Shown here: positions 44,509 through 54,083 of the stretch, in pieces
How the letters are laid out: every line of letters starts with the position of its first letter
Position numbering within the stretch: position 1 is the stretch's first letter
Assembly (NCBI GenBank): GCA_903893795.1
Contig: CAITNO010000001.1
Span: 1-64,000, forward strand
Direction: 5' to 3'
Length of the DNA stretch: 64,000 nt
From: Candidatus Hydrogenedentota bacterium
GTDB taxonomy: Bacteria > Hydrogenedentota > Hydrogenedentia > Hydrogenedentales > CAITNO01
Notes under the pieces: generated by a model
Database searches by the model: none
Seen by the model: the letters and a program-made list of their open reading frames with translations, nothing else
What the model was told of the DNA's origin: nothing
Translations under genes and position numbers: made by a program

Positions 44509-45963
44509 ATGGCCGAGGCAATCGTAATCCCGAACACCGAACCCGACCTCGCATACAAAGTGGCCGACCTGTCCCTGGCCGACTGGGGCCGCAAAGAACT
44601 CGACATGGCCGAAAAGGAAATGCCGGGACTGATGGCCGTGCGCGAGCAGTATGCCGCAGCGCAGCCGCTCAAGGGCGCGCGCATCATGGGTTCGCTGCAC
44701 ATGACCATCCAGACGGCGGTGCTTATCGAGACGCTCACGGCGCTCGGCGCCGATGTGCGCTGGGCAAGCTGCAATATCTTCTCCACACAGGACCACGCCG
44801 CCGCGGCCATTGCCGTCGCGGGCGTGCCCGTGTTTGCCTGGAAGGGCGAGACGCTGGAGGAGTACTGGTGGTGCACCTACCAGGCCATCTGCTTCCCCGG
44901 CGGCGAAACGCTCAACATGATCGTCGATGACGGTGGCGACGCCACCCTGCTCATCCACCGCGGCTGCGAGTTTGAGGATGCCTTCACCAAGAGCGGCGCG
45001 CTGCCGGCCGTTTGCCGCGACAACAAGGAAATTGAGATCATCGACACGCTGCTGCACCGCGTGCACGGCGAGGACCCGAACGTCTGGCACCGCATCGCGG
45101 CCAACTGGGTCGGCGTCTCCGAGGAGACGACCACGGGCGTGCACCGGCTCTACCAGATGATGAAGCAGGGCGCGCTGCTGACCCGCGCGATGAACGTGAA
45201 CGACTCGGTCACCAAGTCGAAATTCGACAACCTGTACGGTTGCCGCGAATCGCTGGCCGACGGCATCAAGCGCGCCACCGACGTGATGGTGGCTGGCAAG
45301 GTCACCGTCGTCGCCGGTTACGGCGACGTGGGCAAGGGCTGCGCCGACGCCATGCGCGGCCTCGGTTCGCGCATCATCGTCACCGAGATCGACCCCATCT
45401 GCGCGTTGCAGGCCTGCATGGAAGGCTACCAGGTCATGAAGATGGCCGATGCCGCGAAAATCGGAGACATCTTCGTCACCTGCACCGGCTGTTGCGACGT
45501 CATCACGGGCGACCACCTGCGCGCCATGAAGGACCAGGCCATCGTTTGCAACATCGGCCACTTTGACTCTGAGATTGATGTTGCCTCGCTGGAGAACGAC
45601 CCGGCCATCCGCGAAATCAACATCAAGCCGCAGGTCGACAAGTTTGTCTTCCCCGACGGCAAGGAAATCATCCTGCTGGCGCGCGGCCGACTGGTGAACT
45701 TGGGCTGCGCCACGGGCCATCCCTCATTCGTGATGTCCAATTCCTTCACCAACCAGACGCTGGCCCAGATCGCGCTGTGGACAGAGCCGGAGAAGTACGA
45801 GAAGGGCCAGGTGTACACCCTGCCCAAGAAGCTCGACGAGGAGGTTGCCCGCCTGCACCTGGGCAAACTCGGCGCCGACCTGGAGGCGCTGACCTCCAAG
45901 CAGGCCGAATACCTCGGTCTTGCCGTGGAAGGCCCCTTCAAGCCCGAGCACTACCGCTACTAA
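44509..45963 (+). CDS. ahcY: adenosylhomocysteinase
   Basis: 484 residues. It starts [27 protein letters not shown]. The NAD-binding motif is [22 protein letters not shown], the substrate-site segment [40 protein letters not shown], and the C terminus FKPEHYRY is the classic end. It hydrolyses S-adenosylhomocysteine to adenosine and homocysteine. ACAAGGA precedes the ATG. Length and motifs are those of the bacterial/plant long form with the 40-residue insert. Downstream is a strong bidirectional terminator. Confidence 0.98.
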   Translation: MAEAIVIPNTEPDLAYKVADLSLADWGRKELDMAEKEMPGLMAVREQYAAAQPLKGARIMGSLHMTIQTAVLIETLTALGADVRWASCNIFSTQDHAAAAIAVAGVPVFAWKGETLEEYWWCTYQAICFPGGETLNMIVDDGGDATLLIHRGCEFEDAFTKSGALPAVCRDNKEIEIIDTLLHRVHGEDPNVWHRIAANWVGVSEETTTGVHRLYQMMKQGALLTRAMNVNDSVTKSKFDNLYGCRESLADGIKRATDVMVAGKVTVVAGYGDVGKGCADAMRGLGSRIIVTEIDPICALQACMEGYQVMKMADAAKIGDIFVTCTGCCDVITGDHLRAMKDQAIVCNIGHFDSEIDVASLENDPAIREINIKPQVDKFVFPDGKEIILLARGRLVNLGCATGHPSFVMSNSFTNQTLAQIALWTEPEKYEKGQVYTLPKKLDEEVARLHLGKLGADLEALTSKQAEYLGLAVEGPFKPEHYRY

Positions 45964-45977
45964 GCGCAAACGGAAAC

Positions 45978-46019
45978 AAAAGCGCCCCGGCAGGCTTAAA
46001 GGCCTGCCGGGGCGCTTTT
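45978..46019. terminator. bidirectional terminator, ahcY / SBBP gene
   Basis: AAAAGCGCCCCGGCAGGC (45978-45995) and its perfect complement (46002-46019) enclose six bases. The T and A runs serve both convergent genes. Confidence 0.9.
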
Positions 46020-46054
46020 CTATTCTGGCCCGCCTATGTCAGAGTGGCCCGTTG

Positions 46055-48996
46055 TCAGGGTGAGACGAGTTTGATGTAATCGTTGTACACGGGCGAGTAA
46101 TTTCCCGCGCCGTCCGTGAACTGCACGCGCACGGTGTGGTAGCCCAGCCCGACGGGTGTGGTGTAGGGGCGGGTATGCACGAGCGTTTCCCAGGCCGTCC
46201 AGGTGGACCCGTTGTCGCTGAAGCGCATGCGCGTCACGCCGGTGCCCGCGTCGTTCCAGTCAAGGCCAAGGGAGACATAGGGGGTGGAGGTGGTCGCCGC
46301 ACCGCCATTGATGATGATGCTGCCCGTGGGGGCCGTCGTGTCGAGCCGGATGTAGTCGCTGTACACGGCGGAGCGGTTGTTGGCCCCATCGAGGAACTGG
46401 ACCCGAACCGTCTTGTAGCCGTCTCCGGCGGGCAGGGTGTAGGCCCGTGTAGCCAGCAGGGGTTCCCACGCGGTCCAGGTCGAGCCGTCATTGCTGAAGC
46501 GCATCCGCACCACCCCTGAACCGGTGCCGTCGAGCCAGGTGAGGGACAGGGTTGCATTGACACTGTTGGTGGCCGATTTGTTGCTGTTGATCACAATCGA
46601 ACCCGTGGGCGGTGTGGTGTCCAGCAGAATGGCGTCGCTGAATGGGTCGGAAATGAAACCCGCGGCATCGCGGTACCTCACACGCACCGTCTTGGTGTCG
46701 TCCGTGCCGGGTAACAGGTAGCTGCGGGTGGCGGCCACCGGTTCCCACGCGGTCCACACCAGGCCGTCATCACTGAATTGCATCTGGGTGACACCGCTGC
46801 CGCTTCCGTCTGTCCAGGTCTGAGAAAGGGTCACCATCGCATTGTTGGTGTTGACTGCGTCGTTGTTAATCTTGATGGTGCCCGTGGCCGTCTGGGAAAC
46901 CTTCGCCACGAAAGCATCCACCGTTCCGCCGCCATAGGTTGTGTCCCAGCCCCCGGCGGTCCAGCCGGAAGAACTCGTGCGGCCCCCAATGTACACAGCG
47001 CCGTTGGCGCCCCCCGCGATGGCATAACCGGTGTCGTAGGCGGTTCCACCCAAATAGGAGGACCAGAGGTGGGCCCCGGCCGCACTCATTTTAACCACGA
47101 AGGCATCGGCGTCTCCGTAGAGGCTCGTGGCCCAACCGCCACTGACCCATGCGTTGGACAGCGTGTATCCCGCCACGCAGACACCGCCGCCGCTGTCCAA
47201 AGCGATGGCATAACCCACGTCGGTGTCGGACCCGCCCACATAGGTGGACCAAACATGGGCGCCTGCCGTGCTCAGTTTTACCACATAGCCGTCCCAGCCG
47301 CCGTTCATGGCCGGGTCATAACCGCCGCTGACCCAGCCGGAGGAAGTGGTGTATCCCGTAACATAGGCGTTGCCGCTGCCATCCACGGCAATGCCGTAGG
47401 CCTGGTCGGAGCCCGCTCCGCCCAGATAGGTGGACCATAAATGGTCGCCGGCCTTGCTGAACTTAATCACACAGCCGTCGACCGCGCCATTCGCACTGGT
47501 GTCCCATCCGCCACTGGCCCAGCCGTCCGAGTAGGTGCTCCCCGCCACCCAGACGCTGCTGCCCTTGCTGTCCGCCGCAATCGCGTAGCCGTATTCGGCG
47601 TTTGCGCCGCCAAAATAGGTGGACCAGTCCATGGCGCCCGCCGCAGTCAGCCGGACCACGAAGCCGTCCAGACTTCCGGCAAGGGTTTCGTTCCAGCCGC
47701 CCTTTACCCAGCCCGCGGAGTCGGTGGTGCCGGTCACGTAGGCATTTCCCGCATCATCCACCGCAACGGCGAAAGCCTTGTCCGTGCCGCTGCCGCCGAG
47801 GAAGGTCGACCAGAGCTGTGTCCCGGCCCCGTTGAGTTTCACCACGAATCCGTCCACGCCCCCGTTCTGACTGGTATCCCAACCGCCGCTCACCCAGCCG
47901 GTGGAGTCTGTGAAGCCTGTTACATAGACGTTGCCGCTGCCATCGACGGCGATTCCCTGGCCTTCGTCGTCCCCTTTGTCTCCCAGGTAGGTGGACCACA
48001 CGAGGGACCCTTGGCATCCAGTTTCGTCACGTACGCGTCGTACATGCCCCCGTTGAAATTGGAGTCCTTCATCCAACCCGAAGAGGCCGTGACGCCAGTC
48101 ACGTACACGTTTCCTGACGAATCCACGGCAATGGCCCTGGCCTCATCATTGCCCGAACCTCCGAGGTAGGAGGACCAATCGACGGCCGGATCAATTACCA
48201 GGGGAAGGGCGCTGTCATAGTCACCGGTCACTTCAAAACCGTAGCAATGATCGTCGAACAGGCGAAAGGCGCCGGACACGGTCTTCCTGACTCCACCGAC
48301 CTCCTGGTAAATACAGGGGGCGGCATCGGTGAGCGCGCCCCAGCCGTCCTTCACGCGCACGTCCAGCGCGCCGTCGGCGCGCAGCGCCAAGTTCGCTATG
48401 TTTTCGTAGCGCAGACGTATGGATTTCCAGTCCGCGCCGGGCGCGACATGAAAGTTGTATTTCACCCCCGAGTGGCGTCCCGTCAATTCAAGGCTGACGC
48501 CGGGATAAACGTTTTCATACCACACGGTCTTGAACGAGGGCACCTTTTCGTGCCGATTCTCCGGCGCGGCCCCGGTGTAGTTGAAGGTGCTTTCAGCACG
48601 CTGCCGACCCACGGGCGCCGTCGCGGACGCGCCGTCCAGGACCAACCCGAAAGCGTGCATTTCGGAAGGCGCCGCGTTGTCTTTCTGTCCATGCAGCGGG
48701 TCGGACAATTGCGCAGCAGAAGGGGGAACACCCATCTTTCGGAAGAGCTGGAATTTCGGCCCCCTATCGGTCAGGCCGACATAGGCGCCGGTTCCTTCCA
48801 GTGTAAAAAGAATTTCCGGGTCAGACCACTGGCCGTCATTTTCAATGAAGACGGAAGCGCCCTGAGAGAACTGTGCGACCACGGCCTTGGCCTGTGCCGG
48901 GACGTTCGTCATATTGTCCAACGCCTGTGAAGGCAGTACACCCAAGATAGCGACGGCAGGCGCCAACGCCACACGCCAACAACCCAGAATACGCAT
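46055..48996 (-). pseudogene. SBBP beta-propeller surface protein, split by one frameshift
   Basis: About 979 residues if repaired. The upstream frame (start 48996, GGAGGA before ATG, signal peptide GVLPSQA) has a DUF7948-like N-terminal domain (SVFIENDGQW, TGAYVGLTDRG) and the first SBBP repeat. The frame breaks at 48008-48010 after YVTKLDAKG; one missing base in a G run (AAGGGTCCC to AAGGGGTCCC) restores LVWSTYLGD and six further SBBP repeats, seven in all, each with WSTYLGG and AIAVDGSGNVYVTG. Three Ig-like repeats (MRFSNDGSTWTAWEPL type) follow. Repeats and the absence of other stops suggest recent mutation or an assembly error. Probably a secreted adhesin or structural protein. Confidence 0.75.
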
Positions 48997-49023
48997 GCCT
49001 AATCCTCCAAAGAGTGGCGGTTA

Positions 49024-49073
49024 CCAGCCATGGCTGGATGTCCAGAGCCCTCGCTGTCATCTTTCAGATGACA
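49024..49073. repeat. palindrome CCAGCCATGGCTGG and 7-bp hairpin
   Basis: CCAGCCATGGCTGG (49024-49037) then TGTCATC, loop TTTCA, GATGACA (49055-49073), in the leader of the SBBP gene on the minus strand. Confidence 0.45.
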
Positions 49074-49103
49074 ATATAAATCAATGGGAAATTCCTCTTT
49101 CGT

Positions 49104-49109
49104 ATTATA
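49104..49109 (-). promoter_or_regulatory. -10 element for the SBBP gene
   Basis: TATAAT on the minus strand, about 108 bases before the SBBP start. No good -35 is visible. The rest of the 48997-49361 gap holds no gene. Confidence 0.35.
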
Positions 49110-49279
49110 CAGCGTTGTAAAAGTAATTTCGTGGGGGCTTTTCACGGCTTGCCCGCATTGAAATCCGTAATTGCAGGAAAACAGGAAATCATTGGAGTGG
49201 AATGTTCTCGGGAACAGCGAGTCTGTGCCAGCAAAGGAGTGGTGGTTATCTCCAGTAATGGCAATGCCTTAGCCTTCTT

Positions 49280-49307
49280 TTGTCCCGTCCCCTTGCGGGT
49301 GTATAAT
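49280..49307 (+). promoter_or_regulatory. promoter of RNase D gene
   Basis: TTGTCC (49280-49285), a 16 bp spacer and TATAAT (49302-49307). Confidence 0.5.
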
Positions 49308-49361
49308 GGCGCTGGTCGTGAATATTAGTTTTCAGCCTTCATAGTTTCTGAGGAAGTTTAT

Positions 49362-50495
49362 GTGAGTCAGGCCTATCTATGGATTGATGAACCGGAGTCG
49401 TGGGCGCACTGTCTCAAAGCATTGCGTGCGGCGGACCGGTTTGCCGTGGACTTGGAAGCCAACAGTCTGCATGCCTACCGGGAGCAAATCTGCCTGATCC
49501 AGGTCTCCACCGAGGGTCAGAATTTCATTATTGACCCTTTGGCCGGGCTTGATTTGTCCGGCTTCGGCGTGCTGCTGGCGGATCCGGACGTGGAGAAGGT
49601 ATTTCACGCCGCCGACTATGATTTGAGCCTGCTGAAGGGCCTCTATGGTTGGGAGGTGCGCCGACTCTTCGACACCATGTGGGGCGGACGCGTGCTGGGT
49701 TGCGCCAAAATGGGCCTTGCTGGTTTCATTGAGGATGTCTTTGGCGTCGAACTGAGCAAGAAACATCAAAAAGCAGACTGGGCCCGGCGCCCGCTTTCGG
49801 CCGACATGCTCGAATATGCCAAGAATGACACGCATTACCTGCTCCGGTTGCGTGACGACCTTGAACGCCGTCTCCATGAGGCGGGCCTTTATGAAGAGGC
49901 CATGGAGATTTTCACGAGCATCGTGCATGTGGACCCGTCCGAACGAATTTTTGACCCCGAGGCGTTCTGGCACATACGGGGTATCCGCGAACTGCCGCCC
50001 CGCGGCCAGGCCATCCTGCGCTCTCTCTTCCTCTTCCGCGAGGAGGAGGCGCGTCGGCGCGACACGCCGCCTTTCAAAGTGATTAATGACGGGATGCTGC
50101 TGCGCATTGCCCACCATGCGGCCGTGGAAAAGGGTCCCGTGGAAAATGTGCCCGGCATCTCCGACAAGCTTATTGGACGCCTGGGCGCCCGTCTGCAGCA
50201 GGCGGTGAACCAGGGACGGCGCGACCCGTTGCCCAAGCAGCCGCGCAGGCCGGCCCCGCGCCCCTCCAGCCCCGGATTTAGCCAGCGCTATGAGGCGCTG
50301 CTGGAAATGCGGAAGCGTCTTGCCCGGGAGCGCGGCGTCGAATCAGACGTGATTCTGGCGCGCCGCACGGCGGTGGAAATTGCAGAAAAACACCCGCGCG
50401 GCGAGCAGGATCTGGAGAATATCCTTTCCCTCGGACCCTATCGAAGGAACCTGTATGCCAAGGACATCCTTCAGGCGCTGGAGGAGCAGCAATAG
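49362..50495 (+). CDS. rnd: ribonuclease D
   Basis: 377 residues. DEDDy exonuclease domain: D30 and E32 in AVDLEANS, D87 in HAADYDLSLL, and YAKNDTHYLLRL for the last Tyr/Asp. An HRDC region follows (REEEARRRDTPPFKV, and later repeated HRDC-like helix LEMRKRLARERGVESD). It trims RNA 3' ends, notably tRNA precursors. GTG 49362 is the start; GAGGAAG lies before it. An ATG at 49360 opens the out-of-frame start-stop ATGTGA that overlaps this GTG. Family length and motifs are normal. Confidence 0.94.
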   Translation: MSQAYLWIDEPESWAHCLKALRAADRFAVDLEANSLHAYREQICLIQVSTEGQNFIIDPLAGLDLSGFGVLLADPDVEKVFHAADYDLSLLKGLYGWEVRRLFDTMWGGRVLGCAKMGLAGFIEDVFGVELSKKHQKADWARRPLSADMLEYAKNDTHYLLRLRDDLERRLHEAGLYEEAMEIFTSIVHVDPSERIFDPEAFWHIRGIRELPPRGQAILRSLFLFREEEARRRDTPPFKVINDGMLLRIAHHAAVEKGPVENVPGISDKLIGRLGARLQQAVNQGRRDPLPKQPRRPAPRPSSPGFSQRYEALLEMRKRLARERGVESDVILARRTAVEIAEKHPRGEQDLENILSLGPYRRNLYAKDILQALEEQQ

Positions 50496-50550
50496 CAAGC
50501 AGGGGACCGCAGGGGTTGCATCCGCGCGGCCGCGCGGCACGGTGGACGTC

Positions 50551-51843
50551 ATGCCGACGCCAGTAACAGAACCCATCCTTGCCGAAAGTCCCAATTCGGG
50601 TGCCATTCCGCCCCGGATCACCGTGGTGCTACGCATAGAGGTTTTCCTGCTTATCCTGCGCTACCTGCTGTACGCCTTCGTCGTGCTGATACACCTTTCC
50701 GGTGCGGGCGTGTTCGAGGGCTCCATGCTTGCCGTCGCCGCGGGCGCGGCCCTGCTGCACAACGCTTTTTCCCACTGGGTGCTCTACACTCAGCGCTATT
50801 GGCTGTACCTTTCGCCGCTCAATTTCCTGCTGTATCTAAGCCGGGCGGTCCTGCTTGTCGCGTTCACCGGCGGAGACACGAGCCCGCTGGCACCTGTGTT
50901 CATCCTCTTCCTGATGGGGTGCAATGTGTACGCCCCCGGTGGCCGCTGGAACTCGTGGTTGGCCGTGGCGGTGTGCGCCGCCTATTCCTTCACCATCATG
51001 GGTGACTGGGCGATTAACGGCGTGGACGACAGGGCCGGAAATGTCTACGCCAATCTGGCGCTGCTGGGATTCAGCGGATGGATTATGCACCAGCTTGGAA
51101 AACTCCTGCGGCAGACCGAGGCAGACGCCGCCCGCCGCGCCCGAGAACTGCTTTCCTCGGAGGCGACGCTCCGCACCATTCTGGACAACACCGCCGAGCC
51201 CATTGTCGTTTACGGCGAGAATGAGTTTGTGGCCGAGGCCAACCGTCAGGCCTGCGCATTTTTCGGTCTACCGCACGACGGCCTGGTCGGGCGCCGCTTC
51301 CGCGAGTTCCTCTTCGACGATGGGCTGCTGTCCGACAGGATGGACGCCACCCGACGCATCGGCGAATTCCACGACGAAATGCTGCTGGTGCGGCCCGACG
51401 GCAACGAGCGCAGCGTGGACATGCACATCCACTCCTTCATCCGGGACCGGCGCCGCTTCTTTGTGGCCATGTTTCGCGACATTACGGAACAGAAGGATGT
51501 GCAGGACGCCCAGCGGCAGGCCAAGGCGCAGTTGGAGACGGCCAACCGGGAACTTCAGCGGGTCAATGAACTGCGCGACGATTTCTATTCGACGGTCGCC
51601 CGCAGGCTCCGGTCGCCCCTGTCGGCCATCCTGGGGTTCATTGACATGCTGCTGGACGAGGAAATGGGGGAACTGGGCAGTGAGCAGCGCGGCGCTCTGC
51701 AAAGTTGCCGCCGCAGTGCCCGCCGGGTGCTGGACATGGTGGACGAGGCATTTGAAACGGCGCCCCCCGCCGAAACGCGGGAATCTCTCGTTGCATCGGT
51801 TGCAGCAGAGTCAGGTTTGAGCGACAAGGGCGACTCCGCGTAA
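50551..51843 (+). CDS. membrane PAS protein with degenerate HisKA domain
   Basis: 430 residues. About six hydrophobic helices (residues 25-180), then a PAS domain (ILDNTAEPIVVYGENEFV, MFRDITEQKDVQ), a coiled-coil linker, and a HisKA dimerisation helix, LRDDFYSTVARRLRSPLSAILGF. In kinases this reads HELRTPL; here R351 replaces the acceptor His, and no HATPase domain follows, so it cannot autophosphorylate. It could be a sensor scaffold or a dominant partner of another kinase. A clear ribosome site is missing; GTG 50542 is an alternative start. Its 5' end is close to rnd, so co-transcription is possible. Confidence 0.75.
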   Translation: MPTPVTEPILAESPNSGAIPPRITVVLRIEVFLLILRYLLYAFVVLIHLSGAGVFEGSMLAVAAGAALLHNAFSHWVLYTQRYWLYLSPLNFLLYLSRAVLLVAFTGGDTSPLAPVFILFLMGCNVYAPGGRWNSWLAVAVCAAYSFTIMGDWAINGVDDRAGNVYANLALLGFSGWIMHQLGKLLRQTEADAARRARELLSSEATLRTILDNTAEPIVVYGENEFVAEANRQACAFFGLPHDGLVGRRFREFLFDDGLLSDRMDATRRIGEFHDEMLLVRPDGNERSVDMHIHSFIRDRRRFFVAMFRDITEQKDVQDAQRQAKAQLETANRELQRVNELRDDFYSTVARRLRSPLSAILGFIDMLLDEEMGELGSEQRGALQSCRRSARRVLDMVDEAFETAPPAETRESLVASVAAESGLSDKGDSA

Positions 51844-51942
51844 ATCGCGGCATCATCGGGAGTTCCAGCGCCTGTCCGTTTCCTCGTGTTTTCCCCTGAG
51901 ATCTGGTATGTTTTACAAAAGACTGATCGATGGAGAATTCGT

Positions 51943-52152
51943 ATGAGTACGGTTACGGTGTCACCTAAATTCCAAGTGGTCATCCCGAAAGATGTTCGGC
52001 AATCGGCAGGAATCCAGCCCGGCCAAAAACTCGCGGTGTTTTGCATTGGCGGCATTGTTGAACTGGTGCCGGTTGTGGATATCAAGTCCCTGCGGGGTAG
52101 CATGCCGGGTCTTAACACCGACGTGGAAAGGGAGGAGGAGGAGCGTATATGA
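51943..52152 (+). CDS. AbrB/MazE-like antitoxin
   Basis: 69 residues. A SpoVT-AbrB swapped-hairpin domain: VTVSPKFQVVIPKDVRQSAGIQPGQKL, followed by an acidic tail (DVEREEEERI) that would bind the toxin. The stop overlaps the next gene's ATG as ATGA. It should repress its own operon, and a possible -10 TATGTT lies at 51907-51912. Confidence 0.9.
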   Translation: MSTVTVSPKFQVVIPKDVRQSAGIQPGQKLAVFCIGGIVELVPVVDIKSLRGSMPGLNTDVEREEEERI

Positions 52153-52532
52153 AGGTTGTGGACTCCTGCGGATGGCTGGAATGCCTGGCGGGTGGTCCGA
52201 ACGCAGCGTTTTTTGCGCCGGTTTTGGAAGCCAATGACGGCACACTGGTGGTTCCGGCACTTTGCCTATATGAAGTTATGAGGAACATGCTGAACTGGAC
52301 TGACCAGCGCCAGGCACTATCGGCGGTTGCCGTCATGAAGGAGGCAACGGTGGTTCCTGTGAACACAGAACTTGCTTTGGGTGCGGCGATATTAAGCAGT
52401 GAGTTGAAACTTCCCATAGCCGACAGCATCATTCTCGCCACGGCGCGCAGTTGCGGCGTGGTGCTTTGGACGCAGGACGCGCATTTTGAACTTGTTGACG
52501 GTGTGCACTATATCGCAAAGGGCACCGTCTGA
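52149..52532 (+). CDS. PIN-domain toxin (VapC-like)
   Basis: 127 residues. Acidic PIN positions: D5 in MKVVDSCGWLE, E in LCLYEVMRN, D in LPIADSIILATA and D in LWTQDAHFE. The set is that of VapC ribonucleases, which usually cleave tRNA. It is preceded by and overlaps the AbrB-type antitoxin, giving a classical antitoxin-first order, opposite to the module at 8620. Length is normal. Confidence 0.9.
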   Translation: MKVVDSCGWLECLAGGPNAAFFAPVLEANDGTLVVPALCLYEVMRNMLNWTDQRQALSAVAVMKEATVVPVNTELALGAAILSSELKLPIADSIILATARSCGVVLWTQDAHFELVDGVHYIAKGTV

Positions 52533-52551
52533 TTTTCCGGTTTTACGTCGG

Positions 52552-52581
52552 TTGCATACTATGCGCCGGACATGCGATAAT
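52552..52581 (+). promoter_or_regulatory. promoter of PPi-phosphofructokinase gene
   Basis: TTGCAT (52552-52557), an 18 bp spacer and GATAAT (52576-52581). Confidence 0.5.
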
Positions 52582-52657
52582 TTCTGAACCCTTCACGCGG
52601 TCGTTTTGACCGCGCCAGCGGCCAAATTCACTCCCAACTGAGAAGGAGACGCGTATC

Positions 52658-53872
52658 ATGTCCCGTCTGGAAGGCAAGGTCCTCGTCGCGCAGGGCGGCG
52701 GCCCCACGGCAGTCATTAATCAGAGCGTTTACGGAGTTGTTCTCGAGGCGCGCAAGCATTCGCAGGTCACCCACATTTACGGTGCGGTGCATGGCGTGAA
52801 CGGCATCAAGAACGAGAACTTTCTCGATCTGAGCGAGGTGACCACGCAGAATTTCGAAGCCGTGGCGGCCACGCCGTCGGCCGGGCTGCTGTCCACCCGC
52901 GACAAGCCCGATGTGGAATACTGCAAGTCCATTTTCGAGTCCTGCCGGGCCCACAACATCCGCTATTTCTTCTATTGCGGCGGCAATGACAGCGCCGACA
53001 CCTGCCGCATCGTCAACGAGCAGGCCAACGAGGCCGGTTACGAGCTGCGCGTGGTGCATGTGCCGAAGACCATCGACAACGATCTTAAAGTCACCGACCA
53101 CTGCCCCGGTTACGGTTCGGCCGCCAAATTTGTGGCACAGGCCTTCGCCGGTGCCAACCTAGATAACCGGGCCATCCCCGGCGTGTACATCGCCGTGGTC
53201 ATGGGCCGAAGCGCGGGCTTCCTGACGGCCGCCAGCGTGCTGGGCCGCACCTATCCCGACGACGGTCCCCACCTCGTCTACCTGCCCGAACGCGCCTTTG
53301 TGAAGGAAAAATTCCTGGCTGACGTCAAGGGCGTGTATGACAAGTACGGCCGCTGCGTTGTGGCCGTGTCCGAGGGCATCGTTGACGAAAACGGCACGCC
53401 GATGATCGCGGCCTTCACGGGCGGCGAAAAGGACGCGCACGGCAACGTACAGCTTTCCGGCACGGGCGCACTGGGCGACCTGCTCGCCGGCGAAGTCAAG
53501 GCCATGGGTATCAAGCGCGTTCGTTCCGACACATTCGGCTACCTGCAGCGCTCCTTCCTCGGCTGCGTGTCCGAAGTGGACCAGGCCGAAGCCCGCGCCG
53601 TCGGTGAAAAGGCCGCCATGTTCGCCATCCGCCACAACAGCGACGGCTCCGTCGCCATCAAGCGCGAGGGCAACTACGCCGTGTCCTATTTCCTGACCCC
53701 GCTCAGCACGGTCGCGCGCCACGCCACCGAGATGCCCGCCAGCTTCATCAATGCCGAAGCCAACAACGTGACCGAAGACTTCGTCAATTACGCCAAGCCG
53801 CTTATCGGCCGGCTGCCCGTGCTGGAGCACCTGCACGCACCCAAGGTGCCGAAAATCCTCAACAAGGACTGA
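52658..53872 (+). CDS. pfp: pyrophosphate-dependent 6-phosphofructokinase
   Basis: 404 residues. Group A PFK motifs: VAQGGGPTAVINQSVYGVV, CGGNDSADT and PKTIDNDL. The PKTIDND Lys (Gly in ATP enzymes) and the GGNDS in place of GGDGS mark the PPi-dependent class; MGRSAGF also fits. PPi-PFK works reversibly in glycolysis and gluconeogenesis and conserves ATP, often in anaerobes. AGAAGGAGA precedes the ATG. Substrate choice is inferred from these residues; a GGNDS variant could be ADP- or ATP-tolerant. A terminator follows. Confidence 0.9.
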   Translation: MSRLEGKVLVAQGGGPTAVINQSVYGVVLEARKHSQVTHIYGAVHGVNGIKNENFLDLSEVTTQNFEAVAATPSAGLLSTRDKPDVEYCKSIFESCRAHNIRYFFYCGGNDSADTCRIVNEQANEAGYELRVVHVPKTIDNDLKVTDHCPGYGSAAKFVAQAFAGANLDNRAIPGVYIAVVMGRSAGFLTAASVLGRTYPDDGPHLVYLPERAFVKEKFLADVKGVYDKYGRCVVAVSEGIVDENGTPMIAAFTGGEKDAHGNVQLSGTGALGDLLAGEVKAMGIKRVRSDTFGYLQRSFLGCVSEVDQAEARAVGEKAAMFAIRHNSDGSVAIKREGNYAVSYFLTPLSTVARHATEMPASFINAEANNVTEDFVNYAKPLIGRLPVLEHLHAPKVPKILNKD

Positions 53873-53895
53873 GCCACTCTCCACAGTCATTCTAG

Positions 53896-53932
53896 CCCCG
53901 TCGATCCTCCGGTCGGCGGGGGATTCTTTTTT
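53896..53932 (+). terminator. rho-independent terminator of the PFK gene
   Basis: CCCCGTCGA, loop TCCTCCGG, TCGGCGGGG (one G-T pair), then GATTC and six T. Confidence 0.75.
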
Positions 53933-53972
53933 GACTGCGGTGGCCCTGCCGGCGTGGGAAGATTTTCTTCGC

Positions 53973-54018
53973 TTACTGGGAGCGCCGGCATCCCTGCCGG
54001 CTTCGGGGCGCTCCCAGT
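53973..54018. repeat. dispersed palindromic repeat, copy 2
   Basis: Bases 53973-54001 are the reverse complement of bases 1-29. ACTGGGAGCGCC (53975) and the complementary GGCGCTCCCAGT (ending 54018) also form a full inverted repeat, with GCCGGC units inside. It lies between the PFK terminator and the oxidoreductase gene. Confidence 0.8.
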
Positions 54019-54083
54019 GGGGAGTTTCTTTGCGCTGAAGCGGTGTTCCTGCTACCGTGTCGGCACAGGAGATCATCGGCATC

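Noticed and set aside
49131-49328. 65-codon frame before RNase D
   Set aside because: No ribosome site, overlaps the rnd promoter, no recognisable content.
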